From positions 744,001-808,000 of the forward strand of contig WNYE01000002.1 in assembly GCA_021396245.1 (NCBI GenBank): 64,000 bases of DNA, given 5' to 3'. Shown here in pieces: positions 52,272 through 63,061 of this stretch. The notes under the pieces were generated by a model. It worked only from the letters and a program-made list of their open reading frames with translations. It was not told the DNA's origin and searched no databases. Each line of letters begins with the position of its first letter. The stretch's first letter is position 1. This stretch comes from Sporothrix humicola. Its lineage: Eukaryota; Ascomycota; Sordariomycetes; Ophiostomatales; Ophiostomataceae. Position numbers and translations under genes: made by a program.

Positions 52272-53426
52272 CTATTCTGAAATGTCCACAGTCTTCTTTG
52301 TTGCAAGACTCTCCAATATGGCCTGGCAGACCTGTACGGCCTCCAGACCGGCCTTGCCGGTACAGCTGGGCTCCTCCTCGCCGCGCACGACGCGCACAAA
52401 GTGGTCCAGCTGGCGCTCAAAGGGCACGCGCGGGTCGGTGTCAATGGCCAGCTTCTCGCGCTGCAGCTTGTTATTCCAGCTCCGCTCGCCGCCGCCATAC
52501 GATGTGAGAGTCAAGTCAGGCACGCTCAGAGTGCCCTGCGTGCCGAGGATGCGGTACACATCGATCTCGTCGTCCTCATCAGCACCCTTGCCAACACGAA
52601 CGCGAGGGATATGCGGGTTCTCGCCGGTACCCATCTCGAAGCTGTGCGGGCTGACGGCCGAGTCTGAGAGAATAAACGTGCCAACGACACCGGATTCGAA
52701 CCGCAGCGTCAGAGCAACACCCTCCTCTGCCATGTCGTGGTTGGGGTCCTGGCGCGCAGCCGCATTCCGCTGCGGCGCAATCTCCTCGGCGTGGACGCGC
52801 ACAATACGACCGAAGAGGTGCTGCAGAATGTCCGCCTCGTGCACAAAGTTGGTCAGGACGACGCCGCCACCGCGCGACCGGCTCTTGCGCCAGGAAAGCG
52901 CCGGGTCGGCGTCAAAGTACGGGTCAGGCTTGAACAGGGCCCAGATGGCCGAGACCGCCAGCACGTTGCCGACAATTCCTTCGACCATGGCCTTCTTAGC
53001 GGCCACGATATATGGGTTGAAACGGCGGTGGTGGCCGACAAGCAGGTGGACGTTGTTCTTCTGGGCGAGGTCGACCAAAGCGCGGCCGGACTCAATGGTA
53101 TCGCTGATGGGCTTTTCGACAAGAACATGGATGCCGGCCTCAATGAGTGTTGTGGAAATTGGTACATGTGTGTGAGGAGGTGTGCAGATAATGGCACAGT
53201 CTGGCTTGGCGATGTTGGTTGATTTCAGCATCTCCGCGACATCAGCGAAGATGGGCGTCGTTTCTGGCACGCCGAGCGTCGTCTTGATGGCTGCAGCGCC
53301 GGGTGACGGATCAATAACGGCCACAAGCTCAGTGGACTTGTTCTCTAGGACATGGACTGTGTGGCGTTTTCCAATGAGGCCAGAAAAGCCAACAATGGCC
53401 ACTGTCAGCGGGGCCTGAGATGGCAT
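52272..53426 (-). CDS. Gfo/Idh/MocA family NAD(P)-dependent oxidoreductase
   Basis: Predicted dehydrogenase or reductase of sugars, inositols or related polyols. A single exon encodes 384 aa; the start at 53426 places the Rossmann strand at the N-terminus. A glycine motif, VAIVGFSGLIGKRH, is at 9-22 (variant of G-x-G-x-x-G). AIICTPPHTH at 78-87 and VEKPISDT at 103-110 hold the family Glu-Lys-Pro motif. HHRRFNPYIVAAK follows at 132-144, and VHEADILQHLFG at 195-206 corresponds to the family H-x-x-D region. The C-terminal domain is the usual beta-sheet (GVALTLRFESGVVGTFILSD). No signal peptide is seen, so it is cytosolic. It is divergent from a Dal5-like transporter, suggesting uptake and oxidation of the same compound (inference). 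Confidence 0.92.
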   Translation of the reverse strand: MPSQAPLTVAIVGFSGLIGKRHTVHVLENKSTELVAVIDPSPGAAAIKTTLGVPETTPIFADVAEMLKSTNIAKPDCAIICTPPHTHVPISTTLIEAGIHVLVEKPISDTIESGRALVDLAQKNNVHLLVGHHRRFNPYIVAAKKAMVEGIVGNVLAVSAIWALFKPDPYFDADPALSWRKSRSRGGGVVLTNFVHEADILQHLFGRIVRVHAEEIAPQRNAAARQDPNHDMAEEGVALTLRFESGVVGTFILSDSAVSPHSFEMGTGENPHIPRVRVGKGADEDDEIDVYRILGTQGTLSVPDLTLTSYGGGERSWNNKLQREKLAIDTDPRVPFERQLDHFVRVVRGEEEPSCTGKAGLEAVQVCQAILESLATKKTVDISE

Positions 53427-53715
53427 TGTGAAGTGTGATGTAGTGTGTTGTTGATGAAGAGGATGGTAGAAAAACGGTAGTAGAATATGGCAATGAGGCC
53501 AATAATCGAAGATAAGTGAAATTGACAGTAAATCGGACAATGACAACGAAAGGGAGCAATCAAAGCTGTGAAGAATTGAATTTCTCACGACATCTTATAA
53601 AAAGAAGCATCGAGGTAGCGCGGGTTATGGTTTCGCCTCTACCCCAGAGTTGCGCTCCACACTCCGCAGTGTTTGCAGCCATTGACAGATGTCGTGGCTA
53701 TAGATTCACCCAGAC

Positions 53716-53749
53716 GACACCAAAGTGACACCAAAGTGACGCCAAAATG
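53716..53749 (+). repeat. tandem GACACCAAAGT repeat
   Basis: Two exact units (GACACCAAAGT) and a degenerate third (GACGCCAAAAT), in the oxidoreductase promoter. Confidence 0.65.
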
Positions 53750-54562
53750 CTCCTAATCGCTGGCGCCGCGTATATGTTTTAGCATTTAGCACCTTGCCAC
53801 CCCGGATGCCCCAGGGTCACAGACCATTCCACCGGGCGTCAAAAGTCAAAAGGTGAAAAAAGTTTAAAAATGTTAAAGTTTCGACGGGATCTTCTCCGTA
53901 AGTTCAACGTTTACCCCAGAAGAAGGACCTGGAGGATTGCGGGATGGGAAACCAGCTGTAGATCTCAGAGTATGGGGAAACTGAAGCTCTTATGAGCAGC
54001 ACGAGGACGTCGTTTGTTGAACTCAATCGTTAAATATTAAAAGAATGAATCATGTTGACTGACATTGAGCCAGCCATGATAAACTGGGAGGGCATGTCCT
54101 TTTATTTTCCATTTACTGGAGCGTTTCTCTTGTAATCATCCGTTTAGAAACCGGACTCTAAATTTGGTGGTCGGGTTCATTTACGTATGACGTATCGTGG
54201 GTGTTTTCAGCACATCATTTCATCAGAGACTCTTCATAATTTGGGTTATATTTACTGCAACGTATTTCACAACTTTTGATCGATTTTTATTCTGCCGTTT
54301 GCATAAAATGCCTGCATCTTGTGCCGCCCAGCTCAGTCAATTACATGGCATTTCGTAGTTGAATTTGACAAAAAAGTCGGATAGAAACGGCTTCGAGTGG
54401 CTTTGTTGAGAAGACGATAAACGAATTTGGTATGCAGCCCCGCTTTAGCAACCTGGATGGGGAGAAATCCATCCCAAAACCAATGAGCTCCGATGCTCAT
54501 GCGTGCCAAGAGAAGAGTTCAAGCAAATTTTCTACCGGCACTCGGCGTAGTGGGGGCTTACA

Positions 54563-54600
54563 TTGGTGGGCATTGGTGGACTTTGGTGGACTTTTGGTGG
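54563..54600 (+). repeat. four TTGGTGG copies spaced by 10-11 bp
   Basis: TTGGTGG at 54563, 54573, 54583 and 54594 (CCACCAA on the other strand). The spacing is one helical turn, so the copies face the same side of the DNA. They lie about 320-360 bp upstream of the transporter start at 54919. Confidence 0.6.
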
Positions 54601-54918
54601 TAGGGCGCCAAATTCCAACGCATTTCAGAGGCCATCCGAGCGGCATCGGTCGCCTGCAAAAATTGTCAACATTGCTTGCATCGATTTCGCAATCACAATA
54701 TTCGCGCAGTGTTTGAGCAACATCTTGGTTCTCAAATTGCTGGTAAACTGCCATGAACTTTGAGTGACCATTACTCCAACGTCCACTCCATACAGCATCG
54801 ACAAATCTCCTGCTTCTTTCTTGTCTCCAGTGAGCCTGTCTGCCGACATTCTGTCTTGTTCACCCACCACTGCTGTTTTCGAGTAACATCGCCCCTGGTC
54901 TCCACTTGACCTGGCAAA

Positions 54919-56577
54919 ATGGCGACGGACGACAACATCCATATCGACCCCGAGGTCGCCGACACCACCGGCTTCCCGCAAGAGAAACAGAGCGCTACCG
55001 CCACTACTACCAACAATGCCTCCATTTCAGCACCCAATGCGCTCAATGCGCCGCTGGCACGGAGTGATTTGCTCACCGAAGAAGCACGGCCAATCGACCC
55101 TTTGGTGGCCAAGCGTGTCCTGCGCAAAATTGACCGTTTCCTGCTCCCAATCCTGGTGGTTGGCTATGGCCTGACCTACTGGGACAAGGCCATTCTCGGC
55201 TCGGCAGCGCTCTTTGGCATGACCAGCGACCTCAAGCTGGCTGTCATTGATCCGGTCACCGGCGCCAAGGACACATCCAGGCTGAGCTGGGCCACGTCCC
55301 TGTTCTACTTTGGCCAGCTGGCCGGCTCGTTCCCCATGTCGTATCTCGTCCAGCACGCGCCTACGCGTTATGTTCTAGGTCCCGGCATCATGGTGTGGGC
55401 CGTTGTGTGTGCAGCCACGGCTGGCGTCACAACTTGGCAGGGGCTGTATGTCCAGCGTTTCTTTCTTGGTTTCTTCGAGTCCATCATCCCTACATCGTTT
55501 TTGATGATTGTCGGCTCCTTCTACACACAGTCAGAGCAGACGCTGCGCCAGAGCTGGTGGTGGACGGCCTCAGGCTGGTTTGTGGTCATTGGTGGCTCGC
55601 TCAACTATGGATTTGCCCAAATCAAGTCAGGCGGCCTGCACTCGTGGCAATACATCTACATTTTCGCCGGTGCCCTGACATTCTTGTTTGGCATTGTCGG
55701 CTTCTTCATCCCAAGCTCCCCGGTAGACGCGTGGATTTTGACACCAGCAGAACGCGTTGTTGCTGTTGAACGTCTTCGTGCCGGCCAAACAGGCGTCCGC
55801 AACCCCGAAATCAAAATGTCGCAGGTTAGAGAGGCCGTCACCGACATCAAGGTTTGGTTGATTGCTATCATCATGGCTTCGGGATATACCGTGAATGGCG
55901 CCATTACTGGATTTGGCCCTCTCATCGTGTCCACCTTTGGCTTTTCAACCCTGGACTCGATTCTTCTGCAGTTTCCCCTTGGCATTATCAGCGGCTGTGC
56001 AATGTTGTTTTCCGGATGGCTCGGCTCACGGATCCCAAATATCCGCCTGTTTATTGTCATGGCCGCATGCCTGCCGACAATGGCCGCGTTCATCATCATC
56101 TGGAAATCACACTGGTCCAACCATGCTGCCGCACCCGTCGTTGGATATTCTCTCATGGGCTTTTTCAGTCCCATCGTCAGCATGTCTCTCGTTCTTGCTT
56201 CCACCAACACGGCTGGTGGAACAAAGAAGAGCTTCATGTCCGGTGTTCTGTTCGTTGCCTACTGCGTCGGAAACATTGTCGGCCCCCAGATGATCCGATC
56301 GCAGACAGTGAAGCAGCACTACCCTGCCCTGTGGGGTGGCCTTCTTGGATGGTGAGCCCGAACTTTCCAGGTATCATTCTTCTTAACCCACCGCCAGACT
56401 AACAATACTCACTTTAGCTATGCAATCACATTTCTGAGCGCTGCTGCTTTGTATCTCGTGCTGCGCCGGGAGAATAAGAAGCGCGACGCTATGGAAATGG
56501 ACGAGGCCGAGCGAAGCAAGCTGTCCTTTAAAGACCTTACTGACAAGCAGAACAAATATTTCAGATATGCTCTGTAA
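54919..56577 (+). CDS. MFS transporter, Dal5-like (anion:cation symporter family)
   Basis: Second ACS-family permease. Exons are 54919-56351 and 56418-56577; the 66-bp intron has a GTGAGC donor and a TTTAG acceptor, and the frame is kept. The product is 530 aa. A long cytosolic N-terminus (about 65 aa, Ala/Thr/Asn-rich) precedes helix 1 (FLLPILVVGYGLTYWDKAIL, the usual family start). It has 12 predicted helices, the large central loop with AERVVAVERLRAGQTGV, and the C-terminal signature FKDLTDKQNKYFRYAL. Exon 2 supplies helix 12 and this signature; without it the protein would end at GLLGW. Cargo is unknown: organic or sugar acids, vitamins or ureides. The divergent oxidoreductase suggests a polyol or sugar derivative (inference). 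Confidence 0.92.
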
Positions 56578-57391
56578 TCCAGAAATGGTTGGGATCCGAG
56601 GGATATTTGCCAAAATGCCATGCATCGGATGGAATGCCATGGTGCTCGCTTTGATGACTGATTAATCATGACCGGGATTTGAAGGGTTTCATATTGCAAG
56701 ACAAATTTCGGCGCACAATATTAATTTCTTATTGGGTTCACCACGCGTGAATTTTATTTGGCGCTCTTTCCATTTCAGGAAATTGTCCTGATTGCTGTGT
56801 TGGTGAGGCAAATTCTACGAAAGGAAGCAACGATGTCGGTATTTGCTGCTGGGAGCGGGTAATTGTGGGTCTACCGCTCTCTTGGGGCGTACCACCGGGA
56901 TGGGCCGGATGGTTATGAGTTGCGACGTCCGACGCCCAACGACATTGGTGCATGCGCAAAAGAGTCCCGACAACGCAAAAAATAACTATTAGACCGACAT
57001 TGGAAATTGTCGGGCCCTGAATGAGTGCGAGACCGAAAACGTGCGCATAACGCCGACCAAGGCCGACTGGATCACTGACAAAAAATGCGAGCGACGCTTG
57101 CAAACAGACTGGATCCACGATATACCTACAACAGACAATGATTAGTTATTGTCGGTGAATGAAATAATACCTAATATTTCACGTTGTTGGAAATATATGA
57201 GAGTTTTAAATTATCAAATCACGAAGACGTGAATATATGGGTTTTATAAGAACAGCTGTGATAACAGAAGATTATGTGCCGCTCTACCGCCCATAAAAAG
57301 AAGGGGGGATCCAACAGGACGTATTATCACTCTGGCTGCGACAATCATAAATGTTCTCTCGACACAATAGAGTTAAAATAAAAACGACAAC
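56578..57391. promoter_or_regulatory. intergenic region and promoter of DHA2 transporter
   Basis: 814 bp. It holds the inverted repeat CCGACA-N8-TGTCGG (56994-57013), a further ATTGTCGG half-site (57148-57155) and a CGACATTGG direct repeat (56939 and 56995). AT-rich sequence lies next to the ATG. Confidence 0.5.
56994..57013. promoter_or_regulatory. candidate operator CCGACA-N8-TGTCGG
   Basis: Perfect 6-bp inverted arms ending in CCG/CGG, about 380-400 bp upstream of the DHA2 transporter ATG. The geometry resembles the element upstream of the GH105 gene. It is a candidate Zn2Cys6 site. Confidence 0.4.
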
Positions 57392-59179
57392 ATGAAAATC
57401 GATTCCCCTATACCACCCCCACTTGGTGGCTCCGACACCAGACTCGGAGATCAGATGACAGCAGAGGACGGTTTGTGCTTCCGGAGCACACACATACCAA
57501 CGAAAGACGAAGCCGGGAGCCTACCTCACAGTCCATCAGAAACTAGCGACAACCAAACTTCCGATGACACCGTCCTGGCCGCTAAAGAAATCACCGGGTT
57601 CCGCTGGATTCTCGTCTGCATCGCCCTTTACCTCTCCACCTTCATGTACGGCCTTGACACAACGATCGCAGCTGACGTGCAGAGCGCTGTGGTCGAGACC
57701 TTTGGCACCGTCGGCAAATTGGCGTGGCTAGGAGCCGGATTTCCACTCGGCTCGATTGCCGTCGGACTGCCATATGGTTCTGTGTTTACTCATTTCAACA
57801 TGAAGTGGGCATACATTGGTGGCATTGTTCTCTTCGAGGTCGGCTCAGCTTTGTGCGGCGGTGCTCAGAACATGGACATGCTGATCGTTGGCCGTGTTAT
57901 TGCGGGCATGGGCGGGTCTGGGATGTACTTGGGTGGATTGACCCACTTCTCTGCACTTACACCTCCCAAAACGCGCGGGGCCTACATAACAGGGATTGTT
58001 TTTGTCTGGGGCATTGGCAGCGTCTTGGGTCCCGTGGTTGGAGGCGCTTTCAGTGATTCTCCGGCCACGTGGCGCTGGGCATTCTACCTGAACCTCGTCA
58101 TCGGGGCCGTTACTGCACCGATCTATCTGTTTTACCTTCCGGCAGTCACGCCTCCAAGCGTAGCTGCTGCCATGGCAGACGGTTCATACTTGTCCGTTCG
58201 TTCCCGCCTCGCCAGCCTGGACTACGTCGGATTTGCCTTGAGCGCCGGCGCTTGGGTGAGCCTTGCGCTTGCTCTTTTGTCGGCGGGCACAGACTGGCCA
58301 TGGTCCGACAAACGAACGATTGCTACAATGACGGTTTTTGGCGTACTCACCGTGGGCTATGTCATCCAACAATACTTTTGCATATTCACAACACCGGAAA
58401 CACGGTCATTCCCGGGGCATCTCATTGCACCTGGGGCACGCGGCTCACGGACACAAATTCTCCTGTTTATCTCGACCTCTGCCTCGATCTCTACCATGTT
58501 CATCCCGACCTACTACATTCCCGTCTACTTTCAATTTGTCCAAAACGATTCCGCACTTATCGCAGCTGTTCGGCTACTTCCCTTTGTTCTCGTTGCTATT
58601 AGTACGAACTTGGCTAGCAGCTTCTTCCTCCGCCTCGTCAAGTACTACATGCCAGTCTATCTAGGAGGAGGCATCCTGATTACTCTTTCCAGCTCGCTGC
58701 TCTACAGATATCTGAACCCGGATACATCCATGTCGACCATTTATGGATTGACCGTCCTTGGGGCAGTCGGCACGGGACTCCTCGTACAGGCTGGATTCCA
58801 AGTGGGTACGCTTGTTGTCGAGAACCCGACCGATATTGGCCATGTCATCAGCATCCAGAATGTCAGCCAGATTGGTGGTCAGGTCCTTTGCCTCGTCATT
58901 GCCGGACAGGTCTTTCAAAGTGTGGCCACCAAAAAGCTGCACGGCGTTCTTGACGGCCTTGGTTACTCTGACGCCGACATCCAAAGCGTCGTGGCCGGGT
59001 CTCGAAGTGCCCTGTTCGAGAGCCTTGACGGAGAGATTCGTACCAGGGCCATACGCGCAATCACGGAGGCAGTCCAGGCGACATATATCCCTGTTTTGGT
59101 TGCTGGCGCCATGCTTATTGTGGTAGCTATGTGCATGAAGCGGGAAAAGCTGAAGTTCGAGTCCACACAGCAGAATTGA
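57392..59179 (+). CDS. MFS transporter, DHA2 (14-helix) drug/metabolite efflux type
   Basis: Proton antiporter-type exporter. A single exon encodes 595 aa. The cytosolic N-terminus is about 65 aa, followed by EITGFRWILVCIALYLSTFMYGLDTTIAADVQ, whose LDTTI is the usual DHA2 first-helix motif. GRVIAGMGGSGMYLGG and the antiporter motif C region GIGSVLGPVVGGAFSD are present, then WRWAFYLNLVIGAV at helix 6. In total 14 helices are predicted. The family exports toxins, drugs or secreted metabolites. Here it may relieve accumulation of a cluster intermediate, or it may be unrelated. No biosynthetic core enzyme (PKS, NRPS, terpene synthase) lies in the window. Confidence 0.93.
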   Translation: MKIDSPIPPPLGGSDTRLGDQMTAEDGLCFRSTHIPTKDEAGSLPHSPSETSDNQTSDDTVLAAKEITGFRWILVCIALYLSTFMYGLDTTIAADVQSAVVETFGTVGKLAWLGAGFPLGSIAVGLPYGSVFTHFNMKWAYIGGIVLFEVGSALCGGAQNMDMLIVGRVIAGMGGSGMYLGGLTHFSALTPPKTRGAYITGIVFVWGIGSVLGPVVGGAFSDSPATWRWAFYLNLVIGAVTAPIYLFYLPAVTPPSVAAAMADGSYLSVRSRLASLDYVGFALSAGAWVSLALALLSAGTDWPWSDKRTIATMTVFGVLTVGYVIQQYFCIFTTPETRSFPGHLIAPGARGSRTQILLFISTSASISTMFIPTYYIPVYFQFVQNDSALIAAVRLLPFVLVAISTNLASSFFLRLVKYYMPVYLGGGILITLSSSLLYRYLNPDTSMSTIYGLTVLGAVGTGLLVQAGFQVGTLVVENPTDIGHVISIQNVSQIGGQVLCLVIAGQVFQSVATKKLHGVLDGLGYSDADIQSVVAGSRSALFESLDGEIRTRAIRAITEAVQATYIPVLVAGAMLIVVAMCMKREKLKFESTQQN

Positions 59180-59561
59180 GCCAACTAATGGAAATGCACC
59201 AACGGGGAATATGACACAGGGCCTGATTTAAGTTGAAGGAAGCCATAAGCAACACGTAGAAAGTTGTGGTTTGAATTAGCTATTATGCTGTATTCCTTTT
59301 TTTTTCTTTTTTCTTTTAATTTTTCGGTAGACTACCAATATGTTTTAAGAAACTCGTACAAACGCAAGTCTACATAGATTTGATTTAATAGAATATGAAC
59401 ATCTCAACATAGAACCAAAAAAAGTTGTCAAAATACAATGATGATGCTGTGATCTGAGAACAAAATAGCATAAAACATACGCACATCACATGTCATCAAA
59501 ATTGCTTAGCTGGTGGGAATATGTCGAAGTGTACATGGCGTGTGGTGATGGCGCATGATAA
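59180..59561. other. convergent 3' flanks, no gene
   Basis: AT-rich, with a T-rich run near 59,297-59,323. Nothing else is seen. Confidence 0.6.
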
Positions 59562-61401
59562 TCAAGGCTCTGCCTCAACATGTTCAACTGTAGGAACCTT
59601 TTCGCCCCCATTTGTTATCTCCTGCATGGATACCTCAACACTTTCGCCAAAAACCAAGTTAACCTCCTCAAGTGTGAGTCCTTTGGTCTGTAATACAAGT
59701 TGTTAGCTTTAGGACTTTAACAATCTCTGAACAATGGGGGTTAACTCACCTCCTTGAAAAAGAAGTACACAATTGGGAGGAAGAAGAGGTTGCAGGCGAT
59801 AAAAACCAGATTGAATTTCCACCCAATGGTCTGCAGGGCAATGGGCTGCGTCTGGCTAAAGGTGAGGGTGACTGAATTGGCGCAGAAGAGGGCCAGGGCA
59901 ACACCGACAGCGCGATTCTTTGTTGGCAGAACTTCTGCCGCATATGCATAAGGTGATGCTGCATATGTTGATCCAAACGTGTAAATAAAAATCATGACAA
60001 AGGCAACGCCGGTCTGGCCCCATTCTAAGTAGTGTTAGCATATTTATTCAGACTAGGGTGGGACGAATGAGGGACCATACTTGGATTGCCGGTGTTGGCA
60101 TATTCGGCGGATGCAGCTGAGAAGACGCCCAACCAGACGGAAAGAAGGAAAAGACCAGTCAAGAACAACTTGCGGCGGCCAACACGGTCAATGAGCACAA
60201 GATTAGTGCAGCCACCCAGAGTGTTGATGATACCAAAAACGCCCGCCATGAGCAGCGTCCTTTCAGTTGAAAAGCCGAGGCCAGAATAAAGAACCGTCTG
60301 GTAAACTTGAATCGTTTGCGCGCCATTCGTCTGGACAGAAACCAATGCTGCAACGGCAATAAGAAGGCGGCGAAGCTCTTTGGCATTGGTAAACATATGT
60401 GTCCAGTTGGATGTCTCTTTTTCTTGCTTCTCAAAGGCGATCTGGGCAGAGATCTGAAGATACTCCTTCTCCCAGAAAGTGGGGTCTTGGTGGTCATCGT
60501 GGAGTCGACGGAGAATTGCCTTGGCTTCATCATGCCGGCCCTTTGATACAACTGTCCAGATTCTGTGTTAGTGATGGACTAAATGTTTTTAGCGGAAAAG
60601 ACTTACGCCAGCGCGGAGAGAAGGGAATATAGAAACATCCACAGATCAGGAAGAATGCCGGAAGGATCTGGAGAGCGATTGGGAACCGCCTATGTAATGG
60701 CACATATTAGAATCTGTCTGAACTATGGGGGAATATCAACCGAATTTGATGCTGGTAACTTGACGCACCATTGGAAGGTATGATTCTTAGAAAAGTAACA
60801 ACCATAGCCTATCCAGGAGGCAATTGTACCCGCAACGTTGAGTGTCACAATCTGGACCGCCACCATTGTGCCGCGGAGCTCGGGCGGGGAGATCTCGGCT
60901 TGATACACATTGACTGTAGTTAGCATGATGCCGGACGCCATCCCGGCAATGACACGGCCAGCCAAGAATGTTGCGATGTTTGTGGCCACAGTCTGCACGA
61001 TACCGCCAACGATGCCAACGACGGCACCGAACTGGATCGTGCGTTTTCTGCCGAACCGGTCTGCGAGAAGAGAGACGAAAATAAGACCCAGTAGAAGGCC
61101 ACCAAAATATGCCGACCCAATTGCACTAAATTCATCAGAAAATTGTTGGTAAGAGCAGAGCAACGCTGTCTGACATGGCTGTGTTGACCCACCCTTGCAT
61201 CGTGGTGCTGGGATTGAAATATTCTAGGAAGCCAGGTTGTGCAAAACTGCGGAAGGCGAAACGTTAGAGAAACATCGCTTTGAACAATAGAACCAGGATT
61301 GCCTTCACTCACGTGCCGGCGATGACTGCAGAATCATAGCCGTAGAGAACACTGCCGCAACCTGCAATGGCCACGCAGGCCCAATTGTATGCCCTGCCCA
61401 T
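59562..61401 (-). CDS. MFS sugar porter (seven exons, 484 aa)
   Basis: Predicted proton-coupled sugar or oligosaccharide importer. Exons in transcript order: 61401-61313, 61246-61193, 61125-60769, 60689-60607, 60551-60081, 60024-59750, 59687-59562. All six introns are 55-79 bp, GT-AG, and frame is kept. The protein is 484 aa, short for the family because the cytosolic N-terminus is nearly absent (MGRAYNWACVAIAGCGSVLYGYDSAVIAG begins helix 1). Sugar-porter signatures: LLADRFGRKRTI, GRVIAGMASGIMLTTVNVYQAEISPPELRG, FSPRWLVSKGRHDEAKAIL and LIDRVGRRKLFLTG. The C-terminal PESKG-like position reads TKGLTLEEVNLVFG. Assembly is from splice signals and family motifs, not transcripts. It is divergent from the SDR gene. 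Confidence 0.88.
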
Positions 61402-62052
61402 CGTGAGCGAGATTGTTGATGTTGATATTGATGTCGATATCGACGTCGACGTGAATGGCTGATTGAATAGCTAGAGTTTTGTATTGCGTGTCTTTTTAAA
61501 CATTTGTTGATCTTCGTCCCCAGATTTTCGATACGGACCACAAGGAATTTATGTGCCTGAGACTAACGGCAGTCTTCCCCATGGGGTAACCCACAGAAAC
61601 GCATGCAGATCGTATGAAGACATTTGACTTTTGCACATTTTACAAACTACGTAGAAAACGAAAAAAAAAAGTTACCTGATTGGCGGATATGATGAGTTCA
61701 CGTTGCGTTGATGGACATTCCGAGTGGTAATTGCAGGGTACTTTGTATCTTCGGTGAGACTTCGGTGTTGGAGATACCTTCGTTTGGTATACATATCGAC
61801 AACTCCATTTGCCATTCCCGCGGTTATTGAGAGGAGTGCAGAGCTAGCAACGCAAAACAACAAGGAAATCCTCGGCATCAACTTCCGGTTTAAAAATTGC
61901 AATATTATTAATGTACTGCATCAACGCGGTAACATGCCCCCTCAGCTGATTCCTCATAAGGGGATAAACACCCCCAAAAGTTACATCCGTCAGTAGTGAA
62001 ATACATGGGAATAGCCATAATAAAATCCATACAAAACGATAACCAATACAGT
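61402..62052. promoter_or_regulatory. divergent promoter, sugar porter / SDR
   Basis: 651 bp, AT-rich. A minus-strand CCAATCA is at 61677-61683. GATGTTGATATTGATGTCGATATCGACGTCGACGT-like alternating repeats lie next to the porter ATG at about 61,410-61,452. No gene is seen. Confidence 0.5.
61411..61452 (+). repeat. degenerate GATGTT/GATATC hexamer repeat
   Basis: Six to seven hexamers of the form GAT-(G/A)T(T/C) and GACGTC in a row, immediately upstream of the sugar porter start codon, in its 5' leader. Confidence 0.6.
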
Positions 62053-62883
62053 ATGGCATCGACAAACAGAGCATCGCGAAAACTGGAGGGTCGTGTGGCT
62101 GTGGTGACCGGCTCGTCGTCTGGGATGGGCCGGGCCATTGCACTTGGACTTGCGGCTGAGGGGGCCCACGTTGTCTGCGCTGACCTCAAGCCCGAAGCGT
62201 CGCAAAATGGATTCGAAGTCGACAAGCATATACCGACACACGAAGTGATTGCGCAGAACGGCGGTCGCAGCGCTTTCCAAAAGTGCGACATGGGCAAAAC
62301 GGACGATATTGTCAACCTGATGGAGTTTACAGTCAAGACCTTTGGCAAACTGAACATCGTTGTCAACAATGCTGGTCTGTGGCTGCCCCTCCGCGACTTT
62401 GCAGAGGAAACCGACGAGATGTGGGACGCCATGATGGGAATCAATGGCAAAGGCACAGCAACCTCCATGAGACTAGCCATTCGGCAGTTCCTGAAACAAG
62501 AAATTGATGAATCCGGGTCGAGGGGCAGGATTGTCAACATTTCATCGTCTGCCGGCATCACTGCTGTTCGACGAGAAGCCACATACGCTGCGAGCAAGGC
62601 GGCCGTATCCATGTTGACGCGCAATGTGGCCCTTGATCACGCAAAAGATTCAATCAACGTCAACGCGGTCTGCCCAGGCGTTGTCAGGACCGCCATGGCC
62701 AGCACAAATTTTAAAGACCCGGCCATTATCTCAGAGATGAAGAAAGGCACGCCGTGGCCGCGTCTTGGCGAACCGTCGGACATTGCCAAGGTTGTTGTCT
62801 TTTTGTGTACGGACGATGCACAATGGGTGACGGGGCAGAACATTGCAGTTGATGGAGGATTCACAGCTGGTATTCCTTTGTAA
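62053..62883 (+). CDS. short-chain dehydrogenase/reductase (classical SDR)
   Basis: Predicted NAD(H)-dependent alcohol, sugar or keto reductase. A single exon from the ATG at 62053 encodes 276 aa. All classical motifs are present: TGSSSGMG (19-26), NNAG (105-108), Asn131, Ser165, Tyr178-x3-Lys182 (YAASK), and a Pro-Gly after the last strand (NAVCPGVVRT). An Asp at the end of strand 2 (CADLK, Asp44) favours NAD over NADP. The end is the usual GQNIAVDGGFTAG. An in-frame ATG lies further upstream at 61996, but it would add 19 residues unlike the family start. The substrate is not predictable; the neighbouring sugar porters suggest a sugar or polyol. Confidence 0.93.
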   Translation: MASTNRASRKLEGRVAVVTGSSSGMGRAIALGLAAEGAHVVCADLKPEASQNGFEVDKHIPTHEVIAQNGGRSAFQKCDMGKTDDIVNLMEFTVKTFGKLNIVVNNAGLWLPLRDFAEETDEMWDAMMGINGKGTATSMRLAIRQFLKQEIDESGSRGRIVNISSSAGITAVRREATYAASKAAVSMLTRNVALDHAKDSINVNAVCPGVVRTAMASTNFKDPAIISEMKKGTPWPRLGEPSDIAKVVVFLCTDDAQWVTGQNIAVDGGFTAGIPL

Positions 62884-63061
62884 TCATACTCTTGCTATGG
62901 ACATAATTGCTGAGTTGAGATATGAATAGAACTTTTCTACTGTGGTATTAATAGTATATGTACATGGCGGCCTTCACCCCGTGGCCACCGGACTTTATAT
63001 ATGAACAGGGCTTCTTTTAACCATACACGCAGATCTTTGGTGAATGGTATTTGGCAGAACA
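62884..63061. other. convergent 3' flanks, no gene
   Basis: Short AT-rich gap. Nothing else is seen. Confidence 0.6.

Larger units (their letters stand above)
53427..54918. promoter_or_regulatory. divergent promoter, oxidoreductase / Dal5-like transporter
   Basis: 1.49 kb, AT-rich in the middle. It includes a GACACCAAAGT direct repeat (53716-53749) and four TTGGTGG copies at 54563-54600. No gene is seen; short frames here lack coding character. Confidence 0.55.

Noticed and set aside
61996..62052. 19-residue extension of the SDR
   Set aside because: The ATG at 62053 gives the usual SDR N-terminus; the extension is AT-rich leader sequence.
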